This document shows positions 29,423 to 39,160 of a DNA stretch of 64,000 nt, piece after piece. The notes beneath the pieces are model-generated. The model had not been told where the DNA came from. It worked only from the letters and a program-made list of their open reading frames with translations, and did not search any database. The DNA comes from AC-43 sp963728855 (GTDB lineage Bacteria > Actinomycetota > Actinomycetes > Mycobacteriales > Micromonosporaceae). The stretch spans positions 1-64,000 of the forward strand of contig CAVSLN010000002.1 in assembly GCA_963728855.1 (NCBI GenBank), given 5' to 3'. Made by a program: the position numbers and the translations under genes. Numbering within the stretch: the stretch's first letter is position 1; every line of letters starts with the position of its first letter.

Positions 29423-31148
29423 ACGACGTGGAGCGCCGCGGCGCACGGGCGGGCGCGACGCTCCTGCCGAGCCGTCGTGCGGGGCGGTCGTCCGGGTGGC
29501 GCACAGGGCGCGGAGCGGAGCAAACGTGGGTGGCCCGGTGAGCCTGGCCACCGCCGGGCCCCGGTACACGCCCGTCGAGCTGGCCGGGCTGCTCGGCCTG
29601 CGGCACCCGCCGACCGGCGAGCAGGCCGCGATCATCTCGGCGCCGATGGCCCCGCTGCTGGTCGTCGCCGGAGCCGGCTCGGGGAAGACCGAGACGATGG
29701 CGGCCCGGGTGGTGTGGCTGGTCGCCAACGGGTACGCCCGCCCCGAGCAGATCCTCGGCCTCACCTTCACCCGGAAGGCGGCCGGCGAGCTGGCGCACCG
29801 GGTGCGCGCCCGGCTCGGCCAGCTGGTCCGCAAGGCTGGGCCGCGACGACCTGCTCAGCGGCGAGCCGACGGTCGCGACCTACCACTCGTACGCGGCCCG
29901 GATCGTCACCGAGCACGGGCTGCGCGCCGGCTTCGAGCCCGCCACGCGGCTGCTCACCGAGGCCACCTGCTGGCAGCTCGCCGACGCCATCGTCCGGGCG
30001 TACGACGGCGACATGTCGGCCGTGTCGTGGGCGCCCGAGCACGGTCACCGACGCCGTGCTGAAGCTCGCCGCCGACCTGGCCGAGCACCTGGTCACCCCG
30101 GAGCAGCTGGCCGGCTGGACCGGGCGGTTCCACGCCGAGGTGACCGCCCGGCCGGGCCGGGTACACGCGCCGGTCGTGGAGCTGCTCGGCCGCCAGCGCG
30201 CCCGGCTGCAGCTGCTCCCGCTGGTGCGGGCGTACACGGACCGCAAGCGCGACCTGGAGGCGATGGACTTCGGCGACCAGCTCGCCCGGGCCGCCCAGGT
30301 CGCCCGCGACCACCCGGAGGTCGGCGCGGTCGAGCGCGACCGGTACCGGGTCGTCCTGCTCGACGAGTACCAGGACACCAGCCACGCCCAGGTCGTCCTG
30401 CTCCGCTCGCTGTTCGGCGGGGCCACCCGGTGACCGCGGTCGGCGACCCGTGCCAGTCGATCTACGGCTGGCGGGGCGCGAGCGCCGGTACCCTCGACCG
30501 GTTCGCCGGCGAGTTCCCGGACCTCGGCCGGTCTGGCTCGGCGGCGTCTGGCGCCGCGCACGGCCCAGACCAGCCGCGCAACCCGCCGGCCCGGCAGCTC
30601 ACGCTGTCCACGAGCTGGCGCAACCGGCCGGAGATCCTCCGGGTGGCCAACACGCTCTCCGACCCGCTCCGCACGTACGGCCACCAGGTGGCCCGGCTCA
30701 CCGCCGCGCCGACCGTGGCACCCCGGGCGGGGCACGCGACCGTCCACTGTGGACTGTTGCTCGACCTACCCCGACGAGGCGGCCTGGATCGCCGACCGGA
30801 TCGCGGCCGCGTGGACCCATGGGACGGACACGGACATCCAAGCGATCGCGATCGAGCAGCGCCCGACGACGGCGGTGCTCATCCGGGTCCGCGCCCAGAT
30901 CCCGGCCATCGAGGCCGCGCTGTGCGCCCGTGGGCTGCCCGTCGACGTGGTCGGTCTCGGCGGCCTGCTCGACACGCCCGAGGTACGCGACGTGGTGAGC
31001 ACCCTTCGCGTACTCGCCGACCCGGCCGACGGTGCCCCGCTGCTGCGCCTGCTGACCGGGCCCCGCTGGCGGATCGGCCCGCGCGACCTGGTCGCCCTGT
31101 ACCGGCGCGCCCAGGCGATCGCGGCCGCCCGCCGGGATACCGATTCGG

Positions 31149-31195
31149 CGAAGATTCCGGCTCCCGGTGCTACCCGGGGCGAGCCGGAACCTTCG
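31149..31195. repeat. 47-bp palindromic element, copy 3, in frame inside the AddA-like gene
   Basis: Begins CGAAGATTCCGGCTCCC and ends GAGCCGGAACCTTCG. It codes for KIPAPGATRGEPEPS, nearly the same peptide as copy 2. Confidence 0.85.
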
Positions 31196-32144
31196 CTGGT
31201 CACCGACCGGCTCGACGAGGCCGCGCTGGCTGAGGCGCTCGACGACCTGGGCGACCCGGGCGGGTACTCGCCCGACGGCCACCGGCGCTTCGCCGCGTTG
31301 CGCACCGAGCTGGGCCGGCTGCGCCGCCACCTCGACCAGCCGCTGCCCGACCTGGTCGCCGACGTGGAGCGCACGATCGGCCTCGATGTCGAGGTGGCCG
31401 CCCGGCCCGGCGACGCCGGTCTGGCCCGGGCCCATCTCGACGCGCTCGGCGAGACCGCGGCCCGGTTCGCGAGCGAGGCGGAGGGCCCGACGCTGTCGGC
31501 GTTCCTGGCCTACCTGGAGGCGGCCGAGGCCGAGGAGCGTGGCCTGCCGGCCGGCGAGGTGGAGGTCGTGGAGGGTGCGGTACAGATCCTCACCGGCCAC
31601 GCCGCCAAGGGCCTGGAGTGGGACGTCGTCGCCGTGGCCGGCCTGAGCACCGGGATCTTCCCGGGCGGCGTCAAGGCCAGCGACCACTACCTCGGTGGGC
31701 TCGGCGTGCTGCCGTTCCCGTTGCGCGGCGACAAGGCCGGGCTGCCCGAGCTGCGGCTGGCCGCGACGGCCGACCAGAAGGCCGTGGCCGGGGCGGTGAA
31801 GGCGTTCGACGCGGACTGGCGGGCGCACGACGAACGGGAGGAGCGCCGGCTGGCCTACGTCGCGGTGACCCGCCCGCGCCGGCTGCTGCTGTGCTCGGGC
31901 TACTGGTGGGGCGAGGGTACGAAGAAGCCGCGCGGCCCGTCCCCGTTCCTGACCGAGATCCAGGCCGCGTGCCTCGCCGGTGCCGGGGTCGTCGAGGTGT
32001 GGACCGAGGCCCCCGAGGATGGTGAGGTCAACCCGACCGGGCTGACCGTGGCGAGCGCGAGCTGGCCGGCCGACCCGCTCGGCGACCGGCGCGCCCTGCT
32101 GGAGGAGGCGGCCGACCTGGTCCGCGCGGCGCGTCCCGGCGGCA

Positions 32145-32250
32145 CCGAAGCCGACGCTGGCACCGAAGCCGACGCTGGCACCGAAGCCGACGCTGGCACC
32201 GAGGCCGACGCTGGTGCCGCGACCGACGCTGGCACCGAGGCCGACGATCG
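32145..32250 (+). repeat. 18-bp tandem repeat coding for TEADAG
   Basis: About five or six copies of ACCGAAGCCGACGCTGGC, with drift (ACCGAGGCC, GCGACC) toward the right. It encodes an acidic, flexible linker in the helicase-nuclease. Confidence 0.85.
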
Positions 32251-33026
32251 CGCCGGGGCCGACGATCCCTGGGCGCAGGAGGTCGAGCTGCTGCTCGCCG
32301 AGCGGGCCGCGTTCACCCCCGCCCCGAGCGCCCCGGTCGAGGTCACGTTGCCGGCCCACCTGTCGGTGTCCCAGCTCGTGGCGCTGCGCAAGGATCCGCA
32401 GGGCCTCGCCCGCAGCCTGCGCCGGCCGCTGCCCGCCCGGCCCGACCCGTACGCCCGGCGGGGCACCGCGTTCCACCTGTGGCTGGAGCGGCGGCTCGGC
32501 TCCGACCAGCTCCTCGACCTCGACGAGCTGCCCGGCGCCGCCGACGAGGACGCGGCGCCGGACGAGGCGCTGGTCCGGTTGCAGGAACAGTTCGACCGCA
32601 GTGAATGGGCCGACCGGGTACCCGTCCGCGTCGAGGTGGCCTTCGCCACGACGGTCGCCGGCGTGGTGGTCCGGGGCCGGATGGACGCCGTGTACGGGTA
32701 CCCGGACGGCACGTACGACGTCGTCGACTGGAAGACCGGACGGCGCCCGGCACCGGGGCGCGACGCCGACGCGGCCGCCGTCCAGCTCGCCGCCTACCGG
32801 CTGGCGTGGGCCGAGCTGGCCGGCGTACCGGTGGACCGGGTCCGAGCGGCCTTCCACTACGTGGCCGAGGGCGTGACCGTATGCCCGGCCGACCTGCTCG
32901 ACGGGCAGGGCCTCACCGAACTGGTGACCCGGATCCCGCAACGGGAAACCCCGTCGGTGTTCTGACAGCTCTCTGTCACCGGCACACTTCCGTTCGCGAT
33001 CCTGGGACGCGGGAGGGGGACCGCAA

Positions 33027-33179
33027 ATGCGCGAGCTGTTCTACGTGGTCGCCATGGCGCTGGTCGGGCTGGTCCTGGCGACCGCGCTGACCTTGGCGCC
33101 GTGGCATGTCGAGCCCTCCGCACCTGGTACGCCGGTCGTGGAGCTGGTCACGCCGGGCGGTGTCGCCGGCCAGCGTTGA
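33027..33179 (+). CDS. Small single-pass membrane protein
   Basis: 50 residues: MRELFYVVAMALVGLVLATA... with one hydrophobic helix (residues 5-25), then a short outer tail ending VVELVTPGGVAGQR. A strong ribosome-binding sequence, GGGAGGGGGA, precedes the ATG. Nothing further is recognised. Confidence 0.6.
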   Translation: MRELFYVVAMALVGLVLATALTLAPWHVEPSAPGTPVVELVTPGGVAGQR

Positions 33180-33199
33180 GTCGTGGACACTTGTGGAAG

Positions 33200-34141
33200 A
33201 TGTCCGAGCAGCAGTCACCGTGGGCCCGGCCGGGCGGCGTCGACACCGAGCCGGTGGCTCCGCCGTACCCGTCGCCGGCCCCGACCGCGAAGCCACCGCA
33301 GGGTCCGCTGATCGACCTCGACGCAGGCTGGCGGCGCTCCGGCGCGGTGACCCAGCTCGGCACCACCCGCCCCGACGTGCTGGAGGTCGGCCCGCCGCGC
33401 CGCCCGCCCACCGCGCAGCGCCGGATGCTGATGTGGTTCGGTGGCGGTGCGGCCGTGATCGTGGTCATCGGCGTGATCGTCGTGCTGGCCATGGCGATGA
33501 CCGGTACCGGCCCGCTGACCAGCCACCCGCGGGGCCCCTCCGACTACGGACCGCCGCTGGCCAAGGCGTGCCCGCCGCCCTCGGCCGACGCCCAGAACCT
33601 GCCGCCGGCCCCGCCCCCGCCACCCGGCCCGCGCCTGGTCGACAAGGAGGCCGGCATCTCGTACGGCTCCCAGGGCAGCCCGTGGGTGCCGTGGAACACC
33701 ATATGGAACGCCGGCGACCTGCACGTCCGGTACGGCGTCGGCCAGCACTTCATCACCGAGGTGTACCCCCGCGGGGAGTACCACGCCTCGATCCTGTCCG
33801 GCTCGGTACCGACCGCCGAGAACGACGCGCTCACGCTCGACCTGAAGTGCACCGGGCACCAGGTGCTCGCCGACGTGCGCGCCGGGTACTACCCGCAGCC
33901 CAACACGATCGAGCAGATGCGCGACGAGGTCACCACGCTGGGCGGCCGCCCGGCCTGGGTGGCGAAGTTCCGGCTGCACTTCCACGAGTCCGGCCTGCAG
34001 GCCACCAGCGAGCTGGTCGGCATCGCGCTGATCGACGTCGGCCGGCCCAACGCGGCGATCCTGTACATCTCCATCCCGAACACGGTCAGCCAGTTCGATC
34101 CGCTCGTCGACCAGGAGCTGGACTCGGTCAGACCCGCGTGA
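33200..34141 (+). CDS. Membrane-anchored protein with outer domain, function unknown
   Basis: 313 residues from the ATG at 33200. A proline-rich cytoplasmic N-terminus (1-110) is followed by one helix (WFGGGAAVIVVIGVIVVLAM), then an external domain of about 200 residues beginning ACPPPSADAQNLPPAP. The outer part resembles lipoprotein or LpqN-type mixed alpha/beta sequences but no motif fixes it. The 3' end overlaps the opposite gene by 14 bases. Confidence 0.75.
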   Translation: MSEQQSPWARPGGVDTEPVAPPYPSPAPTAKPPQGPLIDLDAGWRRSGAVTQLGTTRPDVLEVGPPRRPPTAQRRMLMWFGGGAAVIVVIGVIVVLAMAMTGTGPLTSHPRGPSDYGPPLAKACPPPSADAQNLPPAPPPPPGPRLVDKEAGISYGSQGSPWVPWNTIWNAGDLHVRYGVGQHFITEVYPRGEYHASILSGSVPTAENDALTLDLKCTGHQVLADVRAGYYPQPNTIEQMRDEVTTLGGRPAWVAKFRLHFHESGLQATSELVGIALIDVGRPNAAILYISIPNTVSQFDPLVDQELDSVRPA

Positions 34142-34712
34142 CGGCGGTACGCAGGGACGCGTACCCCTTGATGAGCGCATCGCGCTCGGCCGCGATCGCC
34201 GGGCTGGCCGGGTCGCAGCCCTCCGCCACCCATCTATCGGATATCCGCATCGCCTCGGCGCGCAGCTCGGCCGCCTCGCGTACCGCCTCGGCCGGCATTC
34301 CGTACACGTACCCGTAGAGCGCGGCCACCGCTTCGGTCAACGGGTCGGCCGAGGCCGGATCGGTCACCAGCTCCTCGTGCTGCATCGCCCGGTGCACCCG
34401 CCACCACTCGACGTCCAGCCGGGCCGCCTCGGCCGGGTCGAACGTCTCGTCCCAGGTACGGGCGACCAGCGCGTACAGCCTGCGCATGTACGCCCGCGCC
34501 GCGTCCGGGTCGTTGTCCGGGTACGGCGCCCACACCTGGTTGGCGCGCAGCACCCACCAGGCCCCGCGCAGCGTGCTCGGCCAGGACATGCCGAACCCGG
34601 CCCGGACCATCCCCACGCAGGCCCGCAGCACGGTGCCCCACCGCCGCCGGTAGTACCCGACCCACCCGTCGGCCTCGGCCTTACCCAGCCGCACGGGATC
34701 AAAGTCACGCAT
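34128..34712 (-). CDS. Conserved-looking hypothetical protein
   Basis: 194 residues, helical, rich in Trp and Tyr (GWVGYYRRRWGTVLRACVGM, LRANQVWAPYPDNDPDAARA). No membrane segment or known motif. It is divergent from the M16 peptidase pair. Codon use is like the neighbours. Confidence 0.75.
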   Translation of the reverse strand: MRDFDPVRLGKAEADGWVGYYRRRWGTVLRACVGMVRAGFGMSWPSTLRGAWWVLRANQVWAPYPDNDPDAARAYMRRLYALVARTWDETFDPAEAARLDVEWWRVHRAMQHEELVTDPASADPLTEAVAALYGYVYGMPAEAVREAAELRAEAMRISDRWVAEGCDPASPAIAAERDALIKGYASLRTAVTRV

Positions 34713-34778
34713 GCCCTAGGTGTATCGCACCGGGAGGGGACGCCGTAGCGTCGCGCCCGGCGCGTTAAGGTCGCAGGC

Positions 34779-36098
34779 GTGTCTCCTAGCAACGGCGCCG
34801 TGACGATTCCCGCCACCAGCTACCCCATCGAACGGTTCACCCTGCCCAACGGGCTGCGCGTGGTCCTCGCCCCGGACCGGTCCGCGCCCGTGATCGGCGT
34901 GGCGGTGGTCTACGACGTCGGGATCCGGTCCGAGCCCGAGGGCCGTACCGGCTTCGCCCACCTGTTCGAGCACCTGATGTTCCAGGGCTCGGAGAACCTG
35001 GAGAAGCTGGCCCACTTCCGCTTCGTCCAGGGCTCCGGCGGCACCTTCAACGGCTCGACCCACCTGGACTACACCGACTACTTCGAGACGCTGCCGGCCA
35101 ACGCGCTGGAGCGCGCGCTGTTCCTGGAGGCCGACCGGATGCGCGGGCCCCGGCTGACCGAGGAGAACCTGCACAACCAGGTCGACGTCGTGAAGGAAGA
35201 GATCCGGGTCAATGTGCTGAACCGGCCGTACGGCGGCTTCCCGTGGCTGCGGCTGCCGCCTGTCATGTTCGACACGTTCCCCAACGCGCACGACGGGTAC
35301 GGGTCGTTCGTCGACCTGGAGTCGGCGACCGTACCGGACGCGCAGAGCTTCTTCGAGAAGTACTACGCGGCCGGCAACGCGGTGCTCTCGGTGTCCGGGG
35401 ACATCGACGTCGATACCGCGCGCCGGCTGATCGAGGCGCACTTCGGCGACGTACCGGCCCGGCCCGCGCCGCAGCGCCCGGACTTCGACGAGCCGGACCT
35501 GAGCGCGGAGCGCCGGGAGGCGTACACCGACCCGCTGGCCCCGCTGCCCGCGGTGGCGAGCGCCTGGCGGGTACCGAACCCGCTCGGCGACTTCGCCGCG
35601 TACCTGCCGTACGTGGTGCTCGCCGAGGTGCTCACCGACGGCGACGCCTCCCGGCTGGTCCGCCGGCTGGTGCAGCGGGACCGAACCGCGACGAGCATCG
35701 GCGGGTACCTAGGTTTCATGGGAGAGCCGTTCGAGACGCGCGACCCGACCGCCCTGCTGCTGCAGGCGCACCTGCCTCCGGGCGGCGACGTCGACAAGGT
35801 GCTGCGCACCGTCGACGAGGAGGCCGAGCGCATCGCCGTCGATGGGCTTGAGGACGGCGAGCTGGCCCGTACCGTCGCCCGGATGGCGACCCACCTGCTG
35901 CGCGACACCGACGCGGTGCTCGGCCGGGCGCTGCGGATGGCGGTCCTGGAGCAGCAGCGCGGCAGCGCCGCGCTGATCAACGACCTGCCGCGGCTGCTCG
36001 GCGAGGTCACCGAGGAACAGATCATCGCCGCGGCGGCCGCGCTGCGTCCGCACCGCCGGGCCACCATCGAGGTTCAGGTCAACGGGGGTACGGCGTGA
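34779..36098 (+). CDS. M16-family zinc metallopeptidase, catalytic subunit
   Basis: 439 residues. The inverted zinc motif HxxEH is present (AHLFEHLMFQGS, near residue 64), with the downstream Glu region about 75 residues later and the substrate-binding GGTFNGSTHLDYTDYFETLP. It is the active half of a two-gene M16 protease, related to processing peptidases and to PqqF/insulinase types. A TAAGGT -10 box at 34766 sits seven bases before the GTG, suggesting a leaderless message. The second subunit follows. Confidence 0.92.
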   Translation: MSPSNGAVTIPATSYPIERFTLPNGLRVVLAPDRSAPVIGVAVVYDVGIRSEPEGRTGFAHLFEHLMFQGSENLEKLAHFRFVQGSGGTFNGSTHLDYTDYFETLPANALERALFLEADRMRGPRLTEENLHNQVDVVKEEIRVNVLNRPYGGFPWLRLPPVMFDTFPNAHDGYGSFVDLESATVPDAQSFFEKYYAAGNAVLSVSGDIDVDTARRLIEAHFGDVPARPAPQRPDFDEPDLSAERREAYTDPLAPLPAVASAWRVPNPLGDFAAYLPYVVLAEVLTDGDASRLVRRLVQRDRTATSIGGYLGFMGEPFETRDPTALLLQAHLPPGGDVDKVLRTVDEEAERIAVDGLEDGELARTVARMATHLLRDTDAVLGRALRMAVLEQQRGSAALINDLPRLLGEVTEEQIIAAAAALRPHRRATIEVQVNGGTA

Positions 36099-36151
36099 GT
36101 GAGCGGGGCGCCGCAACTGGGGCGCCTCGCGAGCGAACAGGAGGAAACGGT

Positions 36152-37474
36152 ATGACGGCGCGTCCAGTTCCAGAGCTCGGCCCGACGCGTGAGCTGACCC
36201 TGCCGTCGACCGCCGAGCGGACCCTGCCCAACGGGCTGACGGTGATCGCGCTCCGCCGCCCGTCCGTACCCCTTGTCGAGGTACGGCTGCGCATCCCGTT
36301 CGCCGAGTCGGACCTGCCCGGTACGGCCCTGCTGACCCAGACGCTGTTCTCCGGCACCAGCACACTGTCCACAGTGGACATCGCCGCGCAGCTCCAGGGC
36401 GTCGGCGGGGCGCTGGGCGCCGGTGCCGATCCGGACCGGCTGCTCATCTCCGGCAACGCGCTGGTCGACGGGCTGCCCCGGCTGCTCTCGGTGCTCGCCG
36501 ACGTGCTGAACGACGCCACGTACCCGGCCGACGAGGTGGCCACCGAGCGGGACCGGCTGGTCGACCGGATCCAGGTGGCGCAGAGCCAGCCGGCGCACCT
36601 GGCCCGGGTGGCGCTGCTCAAGCGCGTGTACCGCAGCCACCCGTACGCCGTGCAGACGCCGGCGCCGGAGGACGTCAAGGAGGTCGTACCCGAGCAGCTG
36701 CTCGCCCTGCACGGCCAGCGGGTACACCCGAACGGCGCGATCCTCGTGCTCGTCGGCGACATCGCGCCCGAGCAGGCGATCGACGAGGCCGAGGCGGCGC
36801 TGGGCGGCTGGTCCGGCACCGGCCTGGACATCGTGCTGCCGCCCTCCCCGCCGCTCGTACCCGGCCCGCTGAACCTGGTCGACCGGCCCCGCTCGGTGCA
36901 GTCCTCACTGCGCATGGCGCTGCCCGGGGTACCCCGTACCCATCCCGACCACGCGGCGCTCCAGCTCGCCAACCTCATCTTCGGCGGGTACTTCTCGTCG
37001 CGCTGGGTGGAGAACATCCGCGAGGACAAGGGCTACACGTACGGCCCGCACTCGCTGATCGAGCACTCGGTCGCCGGTACCGTCCTGATCGTCTCCGCCG
37101 AGGTGGCCACCGAGGTCACCGCGCCGGCCCTGCTGGAGACCTGGTACGAGCTGGGCCGGCTGGCCAGCCTCCCGCCCCGGCAGGACGAGCTGGACCAGGC
37201 CCGCCAGTACGCCCTCGGCACGCTGCAGCTCGGCATGTCCACCCAGGCTGGGCTCGCCGGTCTGACCAGCACCTACGCCGGGTACGGGCTGCGCCTGGAC
37301 TACCTCGCCGAGCACTCGGCCGCGCTGGCCCGTACCACCCTGGAGGAGGTGGCCGCCGCGGCCGCGACCTACCTCGCGCCGACGGGCGGCGTCACCGTGG
37401 TCCTCGGCGACGCCGACCGTGTCGAGGGGCCGCTGAGCACAGTGTCCACTGTGGACAGGGGCGTCATCGGCTGA
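36152..37474 (+). CDS. M16-family peptidase-like protein, non-catalytic subunit
   Basis: 440 residues from the ATG at 36152, which has a strong AGGAGGAAACGGT before it. The M16 fold is clear (ERTLPNGLTVIALRRPSVPL, and the C-terminal FGGYFSSRWVENIREDKGYTYG), but no HxxEH is present. It pairs with the catalytic subunit just upstream. The frame also opens at a GTG at 36095 overlapping the previous stop, but those 19 codons read through a GAGTGAGCGG...GCGAGCGAAC lineage-type sequence, so the later start is better. Confidence 0.88.
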   Translation: MTARPVPELGPTRELTLPSTAERTLPNGLTVIALRRPSVPLVEVRLRIPFAESDLPGTALLTQTLFSGTSTLSTVDIAAQLQGVGGALGAGADPDRLLISGNALVDGLPRLLSVLADVLNDATYPADEVATERDRLVDRIQVAQSQPAHLARVALLKRVYRSHPYAVQTPAPEDVKEVVPEQLLALHGQRVHPNGAILVLVGDIAPEQAIDEAEAALGGWSGTGLDIVLPPSPPLVPGPLNLVDRPRSVQSSLRMALPGVPRTHPDHAALQLANLIFGGYFSSRWVENIREDKGYTYGPHSLIEHSVAGTVLIVSAEVATEVTAPALLETWYELGRLASLPPRQDELDQARQYALGTLQLGMSTQAGLAGLTSTYAGYGLRLDYLAEHSAALARTTLEEVAAAAATYLAPTGGVTVVLGDADRVEGPLSTVSTVDRGVIG

Positions 37475-38379
37475 TGGAAGCGACCATCCCGCCGGCACCG
37501 CCGATGGCGCGGTCCCGGCTGCGCCGGTCCGCCCACCGGCGGACCGACGACGCGTGGCTGGGCAAGGCGTGGGACCGGGCCCGGGTGCTGGTGGTGGACA
37601 AGGACACCGCACTGGGTACGGAGGACCGCCTGGTACTCGTCGACGCCGTCCACGCACCGGACGGCGAACGGATCTTCCTCGGTGAGGACGAGGACGCAAC
37701 CCCGTACTTCGCGGTCCTGGCGCCGATCGTCGACGCACCGGGTACCCGCCGGGTGAGCATCCGGGACGTCGGGCACCTGCTCGACGACCTGGAGGCCGCG
37801 CTACTGGTGACCGCGATCGCGCTGGCCAACTGGCATGCCCGGCACCGGTACTCGCCCTACGACGGCTCGCTGACGACGGCCGTCGAGGCGGGCTGGGCCC
37901 GGGTCACCGACGGCGGCCGGATGATGTGGCCCCGTACCGACCCGGCCGTCATCGTGCTCGTGCACGACGGGGTACCGGGTGACGAGGGCCGCTGCCTGCT
38001 CGGCCACAACGCGGCGTGGACCAGCCCGGGCTGGGTACGGCGGTACTCCTGCCTGGCCGGTTTCGTGGAGGCCGGCGAGTCCGCCGAAGGCGCTGTGGTG
38101 CGGGAGGTCGCCGAGGAGGTCGGGGCATCGGTCGCCCACCTGCGGTACCTGGGCAGCCAGGCGTGGCCGTACCCGGGCTCGCTGATGCTGGGCTTCACCG
38201 CACAGGCTGACCCGGAGCGGCCGGTACAGGTCGACGAGACCGAGATCAGCTCGGCGCGCTGGTTCACCCGTACGGAGATCCGGGCCGTACTGGAGGGCGA
38301 GCGGGACGACTTCGGTCTCCCGATGGGCTCCTCGATCGCCCTGTTCCTCATCATGCAGTGGGTGGCGGGACGCGCCTAG
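37474..38379 (+). CDS. nudC: NADH pyrophosphatase (Nudix), with a degenerate zinc ribbon
   Basis: 301 residues. The Nudix box AGFVEAGESAEGAVVREVAE and EVG are intact, and SQAWPYPGSLMLGF matches the NudC signature SQPWPFPxS. The zinc ribbon that normally precedes it has lost its cysteines: the expected C..C site reads HARHRYSPYDG and the second reads ARVTDGGRMMWP. The enzyme hydrolyses NAD(H) and decaps NAD-RNA. The same place near mycoredoxin and uvrD2 as Rv3199c. Start ATG overlaps the M16 stop. Confidence 0.88.
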   Translation: MEATIPPAPPMARSRLRRSAHRRTDDAWLGKAWDRARVLVVDKDTALGTEDRLVLVDAVHAPDGERIFLGEDEDATPYFAVLAPIVDAPGTRRVSIRDVGHLLDDLEAALLVTAIALANWHARHRYSPYDGSLTTAVEAGWARVTDGGRMMWPRTDPAVIVLVHDGVPGDEGRCLLGHNAAWTSPGWVRRYSCLAGFVEAGESAEGAVVREVAEEVGASVAHLRYLGSQAWPYPGSLMLGFTAQADPERPVQVDETEISSARWFTRTEIRAVLEGERDDFGLPMGSSIALFLIMQWVAGRA

Positions 38380-38384
38380 CGGCG

Positions 38385-38488
38385 GGTAACCGCCGGAGTA
38401 CCCAGGGTGCGGCACGGCGCGTAACCGCTGGGACTATCGGGGTGCAGCACGGAGCGTAACCGCCTGAGCGATCCCGGTGCCGCTGCGC
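38385..38488. repeat. Imperfect tandem repeats of about 45 bp after nudC
   Basis: Three occurrences of a GTAACCGC segment (about 38387, 38422, 38458) with GGGTGC(G/A)GCACGG(C/A)GCGTAACCGC between them, the last degenerate. Non-coding, between converging genes. Confidence 0.6.
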
Positions 38489-38698
38489 TCAGAACCCCAA
38501 CCTGATGACCTTCACGCGCTGGCGGCCGGACCTTACCGCGCCGCACGCCGCCAGTGCCCGGGCCAGGTGTAACGCCGAGTCCCAGTCCTCCGCGGCGGCG
38601 GTCTGCCGGCGGGTCTCGGGGTGGCGCCGTTCGTCGCGGGGGAGGGTGGTGTCGTCGATGGCGGCGCGGATGTCGGTACGGACGATCAGGTAGCGCAT
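38489..38698 (-). CDS. Small hypothetical protein
   Basis: 69 residues: MRYLIVRTDIRAAIDDTTLP... with KVIRLGF at the end. It may be a small alpha/beta protein. It lies alone between nudC and the mycoredoxin gene, on the same strand as the latter. No family recognised. Confidence 0.5.
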   Translation of the reverse strand: MRYLIVRTDIRAAIDDTTLPRDERRHPETRRQTAAAEDWDSALHLARALAACGAVRSGRQRVKVIRLGF

Positions 38699-38862
38699 CT
38701 GATCCTCACGGGAGGAGCGGCCTTGCCGCGCGGCGTTGTTCTCGGGCGGGAGCGTCCCCGCGAGGGCGGCGGGGCCAGTGCCATGCTCACGCTGAGTTCA
38801 GATCAACTCAATCGCTGCGCGAAGAATCATCCATTCGTACGAGGCCGTCCCGACTACCGCGA

Positions 38863-39103
38863 TCAGGCTCCCTGCGCCAGCCGCTGCTTGACCTCGACGA
38901 TCGAGGGATTGGTGAGCGCGGAACCATCCGGGAACCGTACGGTCGGCACCGTCTGGTTACCGCCGTTGACGCTCATCACGAACTCCGCGGCGCCGCGGTC
39001 CGGTCTCGATGTCCACCACCGTGTACCCGATGCCCTCCCGGTCCAGCTGGCATTTCAGGCGGTGGCAGTAACCGCACCAGGTGGTCGAGTACATGGTCAG
39101 CAT
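38863..39103 (-). pseudogene. mrx1: Mycoredoxin, one frameshift
   Basis: Starts MLTMYSTTWCGYCHRLKCQL with the redox CGYC motif, after a clear GGAGGTAAGCG. A single extra base near 39000 (GAGACCGGACCGC for GAGACCGACCGC) shifts frame; after it, AAEFVMSVNGGNQTVPTVRF and LTNPSIVEVKQRL give the rest of a glutaredoxin fold with the cis-Pro TVP. Length 241 bases equals 80 codons plus one. Mycoredoxin-1 reduces mycothiol mixed disulfides. It is divergent from uvrD2, as Rv3198A is beside Rv3198c. Probably intact in the organism. Confidence 0.85.
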
Positions 39104-39160
39104 CGCTTACCTCCGGTCGTCACGTCCACGGCTTCCGGTGGAACGTCGTACCGAGCTGAC

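Larger units (their letters stand above)
29538..32965 (+). pseudogene. UvrD/PcrA-type helicase with C-terminal nuclease (AddA-like, Rv3201c type), frameshifted in its first third
   Basis: Starts about GTG 29538 (VSLATAGPRYTPVELAGLLG). Walker A VVAGAGSGKTETMAARVVW and LGLTFTRKAAGEL are in the first frame. Breaks lie near 29840, 30045, 30430 and 30530-30765. From 30749 the frame is clean to 32965: VQILTGHAAKGLEWDVVAVA, RRLAYVAVTRPRRLLL, then a PD-(D/E)XK nuclease (RRGTAFHLWLERRL, GRMDAVYGY, YDVVDWKTGRRPA). An acidic TEADAG repeat linker (32147-32250) separates helicase and nuclease. The 47-bp palindrome is inserted in frame (AKIPAPGATRGEPEPS). Likely one functional gene with sequence errors. 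Confidence 0.8.

Noticed and set aside
24829..30765. Programmed ribosomal frameshifting as an explanation for the broken frames
   Set aside because: Too many events at unrelated sites in several genes, with simple single-base duplications and no slippery sequence or conserved pattern.
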